From: Chloroflexi bacterium HGW-Chloroflexi-10
GTDB taxonomy: Bacteria > Chloroflexota > Anaerolineae > Anaerolineales > Anaerolineaceae
Assembly (NCBI GenBank): GCA_002840755.1
Contig: PHBZ01000024.1
Location: 22,274 to 86,273 of the forward strand
Direction of reading: 5' to 3'
DNA: 64,000 bases
Numbering within the stretch: the first letter of the stretch is position 1; every line of letters starts with the position of its first letter. Shown here one piece after another: positions 8,403 to 17,153 of this stretch. The notes below the pieces were generated by a model, which did no database searches, had not been told where the DNA came from, and saw only the letters and a program-made list of their open reading frames with translations. The position numbers and the translations under genes were made by a program.

Positions 8403-11180
8403 TTATTTGGGAGCGTACTTCAAAGCTGCATGGGCAGCCGCAAGGCGGGCTACCGGTACACGGAATGGTGAACAACTGACATAATTCTGTCCAATCATAT
8501 GGCAGAACTCAATCGAGTTGGGATCACCACCATGTTCGCCGCAAATACCAACTTCCAGTGATGGACGGGTGGCACGGCCATTTTCGACAGCCATTTTCAT
8601 CAATCCACCAACACCATCACGGTCGATCGTCTGGAATGGATTCTTGGGTAAAATACCGTCTTCAACATACTTCAGCAGGAAGCTGCGTTCAGCATCATCA
8701 CGGCTATATCCAAAAGTCATTTGCGTCAGGTCGTTTGTTCCAAAGGAGAAGAATTCGGCATCGCCGGCGATCTCGGCTGCAGTCACTGCAGCACGGGGGA
8801 TCTCGATCATGGTGCCAAATTTGTATTCAAAATGTACTTTCTTGGCTTCCATAACTTCTTTGGCAATAGCTTCTAAGCGTGGTTGAATAACTTTCAGCTC
8901 GTTAATGTGACCGGTTAATGGGATCATCACTTCCGGTTTCGGATGTAAACCACGGTTGGCGTTATTGGCAGCCGCTTCCATAATTGCACGAACTTGCATT
9001 TCAACAATTTCGGGCATCATGATGCTGAGACGCACACCACGCATACCCATCATTGGGTTGCTTTCATGCATCGATTCCACAGCTGCTAATAATTTTTCAA
9101 GTTCAACTATTTCTTTCGATTCACCCTTGCCCAAAATATAATCAGCCATCTGAGCAACACGTTTGGTAATAATTTGATCACGCAGTTCTTCGGCAGCCGG
9201 CAAGAACTCGTGCAACGGGGGATCGATCAAGCGAATGATAACCGGTAAACCATCCATCGCCTCAAACAAGCCTTCAAAATCTGAACGCTGGCTTGGCAAT
9301 AAATCATTTAGGGCATCCACACGATCTTCACTGGTTTTCGCCAAAATCATGCGTTGAACGCTGGGTAAACGTTCGGGTTCAAAGAACATGTGCTCTGTTC
9401 GGCAAAGTCCAATGCCTTTCGCGCCATATTCACGGGCACGAATAGCATCCTTGGGATAATCAGCATTTGCCCAAACCTGCAAACCTACAGTCGGGAACCC
9501 AGGAGTATCGCCTTTGCGAATGCCAGGTGTAGCGCAAATTTCATCAGCCCAATCCAACAATTTGAGCAACTCAGTTTGTTCATCCAGAGAAGGAGCGTGT
9601 TTATCAACTTTACCAAGGAATACTTCACCAGTGGTACCGTCAACAGAAATCCATTCGCCTTCTTTGACGACTATATCGCCTGAAGTCATTACACGGCGGT
9701 CAAGATCAATTTTCACGGAAGAGGCGCCCACAATACAGGGAACACCAAATTGTCGGGCAACCACGGCGGCATGCGAAGTGGCGCCACCTTCACTGGTCAA
9801 AATACCTTGGGCAGCTAACATTCCATGAACATCATCAGGCTTGGTAAATGGGCGCACCATAATGGTTTCTTGATGTTCTTCTTTGGCCATGCGTTCGGTT
9901 GTATCAGCATCAAAGTAAATTTGTCCAACTGCTGCACCGGGTGAAGCATTCACACCGGAGCAGAAAAAGCGACCGGCATCCATAGCAACTTTCTTGGTAA
10001 CAGCATCAAATTGAGGATGCAATAAGGTATCAACATTGTCAGAAGTAACTCTGGATACTGCCGTCTTTTTATCGATCAGGCCTTCTTCAACCATATCCAC
10101 TGCAACCTTTACAGCTGCGCGGGCAGTACGTTTTCCATTTCGGGTTTGAAGCATCCATAAACGACCACGTTCAATGGTGAATTCAACATCCTGCATATCT
10201 TTGTAATGCTTTTCAAGTTTGGCAACAATGTCCAGGAACTGTTGGTAAACAGCTGGCATAGTTTCGCCCATTTTCTGGATAGGATCGGTATTGCGGATAC
10301 CAGCAACAACGTCCTCACCCTGAGCATTTAATAGATAATCGCCATAGAGTTTGCTCTCGCCAGTGGCGGGATTACGTGTAAAAGCAACACCTGTGCCAGA
10401 ATCCCAGCCCATGTTGCCAAACACCATCGTACAAATGTTTACTGCCGTACCAAGGTCATCCGGAATGTCAGTAGCTCGGCGATAATCAACGGCACGTTTA
10501 CCCATCCATGATTTGAATACAGCTTCAGTAGCCAGCTTTAATTGTTGGTAAGCATCCTGTGGGAAATCAAAACCTTTTTCTTTTCGGACAACAATTTTGA
10601 ATTGTTCGGTTAAGTATTTCAAATCTTCAGTACTCAGGTCTGTATCAGCTTTAATGGCGTTCTTTTCTTTGTAGCCATCAAACACATGCTCAAATGCCTC
10701 ATCGGTTATGTCTAACACAACAGAGCCAAACATCTGGATCAAACGTCGGTATGAATCATACACAAATCTCTCATTTCCGGTCAATTTAATCATGGCCTGA
10801 GCTGTATCATCATTCAATCCAATGTTCAAAACCGTATCCATCATACCCGGCATGGAGAATTTTGCACCTGAACGACAGGAAACCAACAAGGGGTTATCAA
10901 CTCCGCCAAACACTTTTCCGGTTTCTTTTTCAACATCTTTCATTGCAGCCAACATTTGTTCCCATAAACCTTCCGGAAACTCTTTCTTTGGCTGATAAGC
11001 ATTGCAGGCTTCAGTTGTTGCTGTAAAACCTGGGGGCACCGGCACACCAATCCGCGTCATATCTGCCAGATTGGCACCTTTACCACCGAGTAGTCCACGA
11101 GCATCGTCCCAGTTTCCACCAACATAGTCAATGGCCTGTTCAATTTCGTGGAATAAATAGACCCATTTTTTTTCAGACAT
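8403..11180 (-). CDS. ppdK: Pyruvate, phosphate dikinase
   Basis: Interconverts pyruvate + ATP + Pi and PEP + AMP + PPi. At 925 residues it is slightly longer than the usual 870-890. The order is the standard one: N-terminal ATP-grasp nucleotide-binding domain (GGKGANLADM, SCRSGAKFSMPGMMDT), the swivelling phosphohistidine domain (TSEGGATSHAAVVARQFG), and the C-terminal TIM barrel with the PEP/pyruvate site (GLCRTEHMFF, FGTNDLTQMTFGYSRDD, GICGEHGGDP). The catalytic GICGEHGG Cys is present. GGAGGA precedes the ATG. In anaerobes it often acts glycolytically with PPi. Monocistronic, 296 bases from the divergent response regulator. Confidence 0.97.
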   Translation of the reverse strand: MSEKKWVYLFHEIEQAIDYVGGNWDDARGLLGGKGANLADMTRIGVPVPPGFTATTEACNAYQPKKEFPEGLWEQMLAAMKDVEKETGKVFGGVDNPLLVSCRSGAKFSMPGMMDTVLNIGLNDDTAQAMIKLTGNERFVYDSYRRLIQMFGSVVLDITDEAFEHVFDGYKEKNAIKADTDLSTEDLKYLTEQFKIVVRKEKGFDFPQDAYQQLKLATEAVFKSWMGKRAVDYRRATDIPDDLGTAVNICTMVFGNMGWDSGTGVAFTRNPATGESKLYGDYLLNAQGEDVVAGIRNTDPIQKMGETMPAVYQQFLDIVAKLEKHYKDMQDVEFTIERGRLWMLQTRNGKRTARAAVKVAVDMVEEGLIDKKTAVSRVTSDNVDTLLHPQFDAVTKKVAMDAGRFFCSGVNASPGAAVGQIYFDADTTERMAKEEHQETIMVRPFTKPDDVHGMLAAQGILTSEGGATSHAAVVARQFGVPCIVGASSVKIDLDRRVMTSGDIVVKEGEWISVDGTTGEVFLGKVDKHAPSLDEQTELLKLLDWADEICATPGIRKGDTPGFPTVGLQVWANADYPKDAIRAREYGAKGIGLCRTEHMFFEPERLPSVQRMILAKTSEDRVDALNDLLPSQRSDFEGLFEAMDGLPVIIRLIDPPLHEFLPAAEELRDQIITKRVAQMADYILGKGESKEIVELEKLLAAVESMHESNPMMGMRGVRLSIMMPEIVEMQVRAIMEAAANNANRGLHPKPEVMIPLTGHINELKVIQPRLEAIAKEVMEAKKVHFEYKFGTMIEIPRAAVTAAEIAGDAEFFSFGTNDLTQMTFGYSRDDAERSFLLKYVEDGILPKNPFQTIDRDGVGGLMKMAVENGRATRPSLEVGICGEHGGDPNSIEFCHMIGQNYVSCSPFRVPVARLAAAHAALKYAPK

Positions 11181-11476
11181 TCATTCCTCCTACAAAAATA
11201 ATTTCACCATAAAGCAAACTTCTTTTGGAAGTTGGCCAAAGTTTCACCAATTATTGATTTTACCATAAAGAACATGTTTGTTTTATCAGGATTGTTCAAA
11301 CAAATATTAACAACAAGTTAAATCTTGCTATTTTTTTGAATTAATCCGCCTGATTACAATTGCATTACAAATATGCTAAGACATACACCGTCATAAGCAT
11401 TTACTTGTAAATTAGTTGCAAAGTACGAATGCGTATTTTTACATGATAATAAAAACAGTTATTTTACGGAGGTAAA
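11181..11476. other. Divergent ppdK / response-regulator intergenic region with a direct repeat
   Basis: 296 bases without a gene. Two copies of a 13-base word, TTTCACCATAAAG (11202-11214) and TTTTACCATAAAG (11258-11270), lie 56 bases apart on the ppdK side. No consensus promoter is obvious on either strand. A good ribosome binding site (ACGGAGG) sits just before 11477. Confidence 0.4.
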
Positions 11477-11863
11477 ATGTTAAATATCCTGGTCATTGAT
11501 GACGACCCAGCTATGACAGAACTTTTGAAACTATTATTGCGCCCCACCGGTGCAAAAATTCTTGCTGCAAATGAAGGAAAAACCGGGATTGAAATAGCCA
11601 AAGAATCTATCCCCAGTATAATTATTTTAGATTTAATGATGCCTGAAATGGATGGATGGCAAGTTTGTAAAGAAATTCGCAAATTTAGCGATTGTCCCAT
11701 TTTGATTTTATCCGCACTGGATAGTCCGGGTATGGTTGCTGCAGCATTGGACGCAGGTGCAGACGATTATCTGATCAAGCCGGTAATGAGCGGCGTATTA
11801 ATAGCACACATCAATACACTCGTACGGCGATCCAATTTAGAAAAGAGCGGCGTCCTGACCTGA
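11477..11863 (+). CDS. Single-domain response regulator (receiver only)
   Basis: A 128-residue CheY-like receiver with no output domain. The acidic pocket is Asp8-Asp10, the phosphoacceptor is Asp52 (IILDLMMPEMDGW), the switch Ser is at 79 and the conserved Lys at 101 (YLIKPV). The KP motif and the short C-terminal tail NTLVRRSNLEK resemble an OmpR-family receiver cut just after alpha5. No histidine kinase is adjacent. A clear terminator follows, so this is the whole gene and not a frameshifted two-domain regulator. Partner unknown. Confidence 0.88.
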   Translation: MLNILVIDDDPAMTELLKLLLRPTGAKILAANEGKTGIEIAKESIPSIIILDLMMPEMDGWQVCKEIRKFSDCPILILSALDSPGMVAAALDAGADDYLIKPVMSGVLIAHINTLVRRSNLEKSGVLT

Positions 11864-11884
11864 ATTTTCGGAGAATTACTTTAT

Positions 11885-11908
11885 AAGCGACCGAATGGTC
11901 GCTTTTTT
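11885..11908 (+). terminator. Terminator of the response-regulator gene
   Basis: An 8-bp stem AAGCGACC / GGTCGCTT with loop GAAT and a following T run, 21 bases after the stop codon. A classic intrinsic terminator. Confidence 0.85.
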
Positions 11909-12001
11909 ATTACCTCGAAAAGAATTAATAGTAAAATACTATCAAGATTTAATCAGTAATTCCAATTTGTTGACAACACTCTTTCCAATTGTGAGGGCCC
12001 T

Positions 12002-12298
12002 GTGCAAACGTGTACAAAATGTAACCAAATTTCTCCTGATACTGAAACAAACTGCACAAACTGCGGAGTCGATTTGAGTGAATACTCAGAGTATGCAGTC
12101 TCATTGAAAAAGCTTCAAAATAACCCGAGAGTACTTTCGGTTAGAGTTAGCGTCGCAAAAAACGCATGTCCGACCTGTCGTGCGATTGAAGGCGTTTATG
12201 CAAAAGAATCTGTACCCAAATTACCTATAGAAGGCTGTTCTCAACCAAATGGTTGTGATTGTTTCTATGCGCCTATTTTGGATGAAATATTCCCGTAA
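12002..12298 (+). CDS. Small double zinc-motif protein
   Basis: 98 residues starting at GTG 12002, with GAGG a few bases upstream. The N-terminus is a zinc ribbon (CTKC then CTNC, residues 4-22). After a short Leu/Lys helix comes a second metal-like motif, CPTCRAIEG ... LPIEGC ... CDC. That motif resembles the Cys-rich tail of MuF-type phage head proteins, which has C-P-x-C, a Pro-rich stretch and G-C-x-C. The region is AT-rich like its neighbours and no phage genes are near. The protein family is unknown to me; two zinc sites are a reasonable inference, function is not. Confidence 0.65.
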   Translation: MQTCTKCNQISPDTETNCTNCGVDLSEYSEYAVSLKKLQNNPRVLSVRVSVAKNACPTCRAIEGVYAKESVPKLPIEGCSQPNGCDCFYAPILDEIFP

Positions 12299-12323
12299 CC
12301 TGTATAAATAAAACCAAAATCAC

Positions 12324-13064
12324 TCAGAAAATTCTTTTTACTATTTCACTCGCAACACTGAATGGTGTTTCCATCATCGGCATGTGACCGCTTTCCATAT
12401 ATAGAATTTCTGCACCATCTATTTTAGATACCTGATCTGTCATGAAATCGATTGGCATGATCTGGTCCTGTTTACCGGCTAAATAAAATATTGGAAATCG
12501 CTTTTCTGCCAACCAGGTTGTAAAATCCCTGCGTTTTGCCATCGCTTCCAGGCAGGTCATCCAGGTGCGCTTGTCGGTCGTGGCAAGGATAGGTTCGAGT
12601 TGCTTTTTTATAGCCTCATCTGCAGTCAATTTGTCTAGATTTCCGGATAAAACAGCTTCAATTCCTTTATTCCGAATAATTTCAATCTGATCATATCGAT
12701 TCTGGATGCGCTCCCGGTTTTCTGCTGCGGCATTAGAAGCTACCAAAAAAAATCCATTAATTTGATCTGGAATTTTTTGAGTGATCTCACAACTGACATA
12801 TCCTCCCATTGAATGACCAGCCAACCAAAATTTCCCGATATTCAAAGATTGAAGTGTTTCAATCACGTCATCGGCCAGGTCAGCCATTGTAAAGGGGTAA
12901 TCATTGGTTAACGATTCACCATGACCGCGCAAATCCACCACAACACATTGGACACTTTTTAACCAGGGATGCATAGGCATCCAAATTGCTCTGGATAATG
13001 GATACCCATGGATCAACACCAGTGTTTGATCTCCTTCACCGAATTTTTCATGAGCCAGTTTCAT
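12324..13064 (-). CDS. Alpha/beta-hydrolase
   Basis: A 246-residue alpha/beta-hydrolase of the BioH/MenH/esterase size class. The oxyanion region is LVLIHGYPLSRAIW. The nucleophile elbow AGHSMGGY has Ser85; the acid Asp200 is in AGKQDQIMP and His227 in SGHMPMME, so the triad is complete. Its ATG overlaps the stop of the upstream tRNA nucleotidyltransferase gene (ATGA), so it is translationally coupled. Substrate unknown; the pairing with a tRNA enzyme is probably only operonic. Confidence 0.85.
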   Translation of the reverse strand: MKLAHEKFGEGDQTLVLIHGYPLSRAIWMPMHPWLKSVQCVVVDLRGHGESLTNDYPFTMADLADDVIETLQSLNIGKFWLAGHSMGGYVSCEITQKIPDQINGFFLVASNAAAENRERIQNRYDQIEIIRNKGIEAVLSGNLDKLTADEAIKKQLEPILATTDKRTWMTCLEAMAKRRDFTTWLAEKRFPIFYLAGKQDQIMPIDFMTDQVSKIDGAEILYMESGHMPMMETPFSVASEIVKRIF

Positions 13065-14569
13065 ATGTTTTTTTTACTTTCCAATAAGCTTTTTAATAAA
13101 TAAGCCTCCGCCGATTGCTTATCAAAAACGACTTCAGCTGCTGTTTCCTCACGTAGAATTTTTACCCAATTGCCAATTTGTTCCCCATCGTTGATATGCA
13201 ATAATGCTTTAATTTCATTTCCGTTTAACCAACGCGGTGGATTAATCCATTCATGATAGTGGTTGCAATATCCATCCATCATTAATGTACAAATTTCCAG
13301 CTCAGCAATCCATCGGGGTTCGTCTGCTTCTTCAAAAATTCCTGCAAGTGTGTCCGCTAGAGAAAGCAGGCAAAGCCCTATTCCGCTATCACCACAGGCA
13401 TTAAAAAAATTATACACCATTCGGCTATCAGGCGAAATCCTGTCTTTATAAAAAAAATGCAGAATCATATGTTGGGAAACAAGGGTTGTAATAAATTTGA
13501 TTTCATCATTCGAAAGAACCAGAGCACGCGCCCGCTCTCCTGCAAGCTGTCCAGCAACCGAATCATGCTCGACGAAACTCAATTTTCCCACTTCAGAAAT
13601 TTTCTCCGCTTCCGGTTTCCCGGAATCATGATACAAAGCAGCAAAATAAAGCAAAGAACGCAAACTGCGATCAGGGTTTAGTGACTTTGAAAAATATTGC
13701 TGTAGTTGTTCCCGGTATCTTCCCAGGTATCGTACAACTTGTCCCATTCGTAAATTGCCCGCCCCTTCTGCTGGGTAATTACCGACCAAATAAATTTCGA
13801 ACATTCGAAGGTTTTTCATCACTCGCAGAGTATGCTGCCATACTTTCCCTGTTTCATCTCTGCCCAAAGGAGAATAATCTCTTAATCGCTCTATCTCTGG
13901 TAGTACTTTCTCCAGAAGATTGAAATGTTCCATTAGTAGAAGTGCCACCGATGGATCTGGCAAATCAAAAATTTTGAAAATTTCATCACGCACACGTTCG
14001 GGTGTAATATTTTTCACCAAATGACTTGCAGTTTTTATTTGGTGAATTGTATTAGGGTCCAATCGCAGCGAAAATGTAACCGAAAGGCGAATAGCCCTTA
14101 ATATCCTGACTGGGTCATTCACAAGTGAACTCTCAGAACAGGTACGCAGCACTTTGTTTTTTATATCCCTGCCCCCCTGCATCGGATCAATAAATTGATC
14201 TGGCAAAGCAATATCCAGTGCCATGGCATTCATGGTGAAATCCCGGTCGCGCAAATCCTCTTCAATTGTGTTGCCGCGCATACCCACCAGATCTATGATA
14301 ATTCTGTCTTTTTGCTGCGGCTTCCAAACAATCCTAGAAGTCTGAAATTGCGCATTTAATAAAAAGTAGGCTGCACCCAACCGATCAGCCACATATTTGG
14401 CGAAACGCTGAACATCTCCGTCAACTACCACATCGTAATCATGAACTTTACAACCGAGCAAAAGATCTCGAACCATACCGCCAACCAGGTAAACTTTTTC
14501 CTGATGAGTCTTTTGTGATTTCAATGCATTCAGAATATTTTCAAAATTCGGGTCATTGATAAAAACCAT
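13061..14569 (-). CDS. CCA tRNA nucleotidyltransferase / poly(A) polymerase family with HD domain
   Basis: A class II nucleotidyltransferase that adds or repairs the tRNA CCA end, or part of it. The N-terminal head has GGMVRDLLLG and the catalytic Asp44/Asp46 (HDYDVVVDGD), followed by the RDFTMNAMA and RILRAIR motifs of the family. The C-terminal half has an HD-type phosphohydrolase region (YHDSGKPEA, EHDSVAGQLAG). At 502 residues it is longer than minimal CCA enzymes because of the HD part. It starts 3 bases after hpt and overlaps the hydrolase gene by 4 bases. A CC-adding versus A-adding role cannot be told from sequence alone. Confidence 0.88.
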   Translation of the reverse strand: MVFINDPNFENILNALKSQKTHQEKVYLVGGMVRDLLLGCKVHDYDVVVDGDVQRFAKYVADRLGAAYFLLNAQFQTSRIVWKPQQKDRIIIDLVGMRGNTIEEDLRDRDFTMNAMALDIALPDQFIDPMQGGRDIKNKVLRTCSESSLVNDPVRILRAIRLSVTFSLRLDPNTIHQIKTASHLVKNITPERVRDEIFKIFDLPDPSVALLLMEHFNLLEKVLPEIERLRDYSPLGRDETGKVWQHTLRVMKNLRMFEIYLVGNYPAEGAGNLRMGQVVRYLGRYREQLQQYFSKSLNPDRSLRSLLYFAALYHDSGKPEAEKISEVGKLSFVEHDSVAGQLAGERARALVLSNDEIKFITTLVSQHMILHFFYKDRISPDSRMVYNFFNACGDSGIGLCLLSLADTLAGIFEEADEPRWIAELEICTLMMDGYCNHYHEWINPPRWLNGNEIKALLHINDGEQIGNWVKILREETAAEVVFDKQSAEAYLLKSLLESKKNI

Positions 14570-14572
14570 CGA

Positions 14573-15139
14573 TTATTTATTTTTTCCAAGCAGATATTTT
14601 TCTTCATCTACAACTCCAATAAATGGCAAGTTGCGATAAAAATCATCCAGATCCAACCCATATCCAAAAACAAATTTATTGGGGATTGTAAAACCAACAT
14701 ACCGGACTGGAACTTCAATTTCTCGTCGGTCCGCTTTATCCAATAATGTGCAAACCTGAAGTGAACGGGGTTTTCGGGTGGAGAGCATCTCCAGAACAGA
14801 ATGGAGGGTGTGTCCACTATCAATAATATCTTCAACCAGAATGACATCTCTATCAAAAATATCGGTATTCAAATCATGCGAAATCCGAATTTGTCCACTG
14901 GATTCACGTGCACCAGCGCCGTATGAAGCCACCGCCATAAACTCTATCGCATGCGGGATCTCGATTTTTCGCATCAAATCGGTTAAGAACATAACCCCAC
15001 CGCGCAATATGCAAATCAAAACCAACCGGTTTGATTCTGCAAAGTCTAAAGAAATTTGTCGTCCTAATTCAGAAATACGGCTTTCTAGTTGCTCCTCAGA
15101 TATTAGAACCTCAGACAAAAACTCCCGATAATCTCGCAT
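14573..15139 (-). CDS. hpt: Hypoxanthine phosphoribosyltransferase
   Basis: A purine salvage enzyme converting hypoxanthine or guanine plus PRPP to IMP or GMP. The PRPP-binding motif VILVEDIIDSGHTL lies near residue 105. ILRGGVMFLTDLMR, with the conserved Arg-Gly-Gly loop, and the C-terminal base-binding stretch NKFVFGYGLDLDDFYRNLPFIGVV are also present. Length (188) is usual. The start is ATG 15139 with AGGTGA upstream; GTG 15142 is possible. It begins the hpt - tRNA nucleotidyltransferase - hydrolase operon. Salvage here fits the purine catabolic genes elsewhere in the window. Confidence 0.95.
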   Translation of the reverse strand: MRDYREFLSEVLISEEQLESRISELGRQISLDFAESNRLVLICILRGGVMFLTDLMRKIEIPHAIEFMAVASYGAGARESSGQIRISHDLNTDIFDRDVILVEDIIDSGHTLHSVLEMLSTRKPRSLQVCTLLDKADRREIEVPVRYVGFTIPNKFVFGYGLDLDDFYRNLPFIGVVDEEKYLLGKNK

Positions 15140-15206
15140 CACTCACCTTTTCTAATTCAATAGCATAACTAAGAGAATTTTAAATCGTTTCATAAAATCA
15201 ATAAGG

Positions 15207-15785
15207 TTAATTGTTTTTTCTGGGAACGGCATGATGTTTTCGACAACGGGCCTCATACATTTCAGCTGCACCAACAATGATAATCGGATCATCATAATAT
15301 GCCGGATTGCCATTAACCAGTCGTTGAGTCCTACTGGCGTGTTCACCGCAAATCATGCATATCGCTTGAAGCTTATCCACATGCTCAGCAATACACATCA
15401 AAGTAGGCATTAATCCAAAAGGTTCACCGCGAAAATCTGTATCTAAGCCTGCCAGAATAACACGTATTCCTTTATATGCTAAATCCTGGACCAGTTGAAC
15501 TAGATCCTCATCTAAAAATTGCGCTTCATCAATCCCAATGACTGTCGTGTCCTTCTCAAGTTTTGCCAGAATATCTGCCGAGGAACTCACCGGAATAGCT
15601 TCAAACACCAGACCATTATGCGAAGAGACTTTTGAAACCTGATACCGATTGTCTATAACTGGTTTAAAAACCTGCACCTTTTGGCGTGCAATCACGGCTC
15701 TTCTTAAGCGTCGTATCAATTCTTCTGTTTTGCCACAAAACATGGAACCGCAAATCACTTCAATCGACCCATCATGATGCTTCAT
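15207..15785 (-). CDS. tdk: Thymidine kinase (type II)
   Basis: Phosphorylates thymidine with ATP. The P-loop is GSMFCGKT (residues 13-20), the Walker-B/catalytic motif IGIDEAQF has Glu87, and the lasso loop has [11 protein letters not shown]. Four zinc ligands are visible: Cys143, Cys146, Cys181 and His184 (the last position is usually Cys or His). 192 residues, usual for the tetrameric type II family. A GAGGAG ribosome binding site precedes the ATG. Separated from hpt by about 70 bases; co-transcription is possible. Confidence 0.95.
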   Translation of the reverse strand: MKHHDGSIEVICGSMFCGKTEELIRRLRRAVIARQKVQVFKPVIDNRYQVSKVSSHNGLVFEAIPVSSSADILAKLEKDTTVIGIDEAQFLDEDLVQLVQDLAYKGIRVILAGLDTDFRGEPFGLMPTLMCIAEHVDKLQAICMICGEHASRTQRLVNGNPAYYDDPIIIVGAAEMYEARCRKHHAVPRKNN

Positions 15786-15844
15786 TTAGAAATCTCCTCA
15801 GTAAATATGCAACGATTCTACCAAATTAATCGATGGAATAATAT

Positions 15845-15879
15845 AAAAAAAAGCAGTTCAAAATAGAACTGCTTTTTTT
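15845..15879. terminator. Terminator after rpmE, usable in both directions
   Basis: A 9-bp stem AAGCAGTTC / GAACTGCTT (15851-15859 and 15866-15874) with A and T runs on the two sides. On the minus strand it follows the rpmE stop by about 20 bases and carries a long T tract, so it ends the rplU-rpmA-rpmE transcript. Confidence 0.85.
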
Positions 15880-15897
15880 GGTCTACCAAATCAGAAC

Positions 15898-16359
15898 TTA
15901 TGCAGCTTCAGGAACTTCGTAACCCAATGCGCGTAAGCGTTTTTTGAGATCAATTAAGGATTTTCGTCCAAAACCATCTACAGCCAGGAGAGCTTCGTCG
16001 CCTTTTTCAAGTAGCTCGAAGACTTTTCCAACTGTTTCCAAACCTGCTTTTAACAAAGCGTCTGTAGAACGGTTGCCCAATTCCAATTCTGCAATCGGAC
16101 GATCCATAGATGTTTTTGCACCTTCGCGCACCTTTTGCTGTTCAACAAATTCCTGTCGGGCCTGTAATCGTTTGTAGAACCGATCAACCTGACCTTCGAT
16201 ATCGATAATGCGTTGTTGTTGTCCAGTGAAGAATGGATGGCAGGAAGAACAAACTTCAGTACGGATTTCCTTGCGGGTTGAACCGGTTTTCCAGGTTGCG
16301 CCACAAGCACAGGTAACCACTGCATCCAAATAAAACTTAGGATGGATATCTTTTTTCAT
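15898..16359 (-). CDS. rpmE: Ribosomal protein bL31 fused to an RNA polymerase alpha-CTD-like domain
   Basis: Residues 1 to about 70 are a normal zinc-type L31, with ligands in [10 protein letters not shown] and [10 protein letters not shown] and the end FYKRLQ. After a charged linker, residues 87-150 read like the C-terminal domain of Rpo[20 protein letters not shown], then [12 protein letters not shown], then LKKRLRALG. Aligned to E. coli alpha, Arg97 sits at Arg265, the main UP-element contact, and Gly131/Lys133/Ser134 at Gly296/Lys298/Ser299; Asn268 is Asp100. Ordinary L31 is about 70-90 residues; this is 153. There is no stop or frameshift between the parts. Third gene of the rplU operon. 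L31 identity is certain; function of the tail is unknown. Confidence 0.93.
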   Translation of the reverse strand: MKKDIHPKFYLDAVVTCACGATWKTGSTRKEIRTEVCSSCHPFFTGQQQRIIDIEGQVDRFYKRLQARQEFVEQQKVREGAKTSMDRPIAELELGNRSTDALLKAGLETVGKVFELLEKGDEALLAVDGFGRKSLIDLKKRLRALGYEVPEAA

Positions 16360-16432
16360 CGCCGTAAAAACCTTTCTTTATTATGCGCTTCCGTTATTTC
16401 TTGTGCGAAAAAACGGGCAGCAGTTGAATTTG

Positions 16433-16693
16433 TTATGCCTCTACTGGCATAACACTTACACTTTTACGGCCATTGGGCAATGTATCATATACGACCACGC
16501 CATCAACGGTAGCAAACAATGTATCATCACTACCACGACCAACATTCGTGCCGGGTTTAATTCGGGTTCCATGCTGTCGGACGAGAATATTGCCGGAAAT
16601 TACTTTTTGTCCGGCATAGCGCTTCACACCAAGGCGTTGTGAATTGCTGTCACGACCGTTACGAGTGGAACCACCACCTTTTTTGTGTGCCAT
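16433..16693 (-). CDS. rpmA: Ribosomal protein bL27
   Basis: 86-residue large-subunit protein at the peptidyl transferase centre. It begins directly with [16 protein letters not shown], without the N-terminal cleavable extension found in many Firmicutes. It contains [19 protein letters not shown] and ends [11 protein letters not shown]. It follows rplU by 4 bases, the nearly universal L21-L27 pair, though the small ysxB/prp gene often between them in Firmicutes is absent, which fits the missing extension. Confidence 0.98.
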   Translation of the reverse strand: MAHKKGGGSTRNGRDSNSQRLGVKRYAGQKVISGNILVRQHGTRIKPGTNVGRGSDDTLFATVDGVVVYDTLPNGRKSVSVMPVEA

Positions 16694-16697
16694 TTCT

Positions 16698-17015
16698 CTA
16701 CTCCATTACGATTGAATTGACCATCAGTCGGGTATACTGTTGGCGATGGCCGGTTTTGACCCGAATACGTTTCTTAGGTCGATATTTGAATATAATCAAT
16801 TTAGGGCCCTTGAAATGAGCAACCACTGTTGTGGCTACTTTTGCGCCCTTTACGGTCGGTGTTCCGACCATCACGTCACCATCATTGGCTACCAAGTACA
16901 CTAAATCCAAATCATAATCGGTGCCAACTTCCAGTTCCAGGAGGTCCACTTCTATCGTGGCTCCTTCGACGGCTCGATATTGCTTGCCGCCGGCTTCAAC
17001 AATCGCGTATTTCAT
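16698..17015 (-). CDS. rplU: Ribosomal protein bL21
   Basis: 105-residue large-subunit protein. It has [18 protein letters not shown] at the N-terminus and the family signature [20 protein letters not shown] near the C-terminus. GGAGAG precedes the ATG. First gene of the L21-L27-L31 operon, with a leader of about 100 bases from the consensus promoter inside the end of selB. The leader could hold an autoregulatory structure, but I see no clear one. Confidence 0.98.
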   Translation of the reverse strand: MKYAIVEAGGKQYRAVEGATIEVDLLELEVGTDYDLDLVYLVANDGDVMVGTPTVKGAKVATTVVAHFKGPKLIIFKYRPKKRIRVKTGHRQQYTRLMVNSIVME

Positions 17016-17124
17016 GAATTCTCTCCATCTTCACTTCGCCGGTTTGTCCGCGCCAAAATTACGCCGAAAAACGGGGAAGCTGGAAAATAATATACCCAAA
17101 AATGTCTGGGGTTAAGCGAAAGAT

Positions 17125-17153
17125 ATTATAAAGGCTTCACATATCCCTGTCAA
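17125..17153 (-). promoter_or_regulatory. Perfect-consensus sigma70-type promoter for rplU-rpmA-rpmE
   Basis: On the minus strand TTGACA (17148-17153) and TATAAT (17125-17130) are separated by exactly 17 bases. The -35 box lies inside the last codons of selB. Transcription would start near 17118, giving a leader of about 100 bases before rplU. Confidence 0.9.

Noticed and set aside
11477..11908. Frameshifted two-domain response regulator
   Set aside because: A clean terminator follows the stop at once and no DNA-binding domain is found in any frame.
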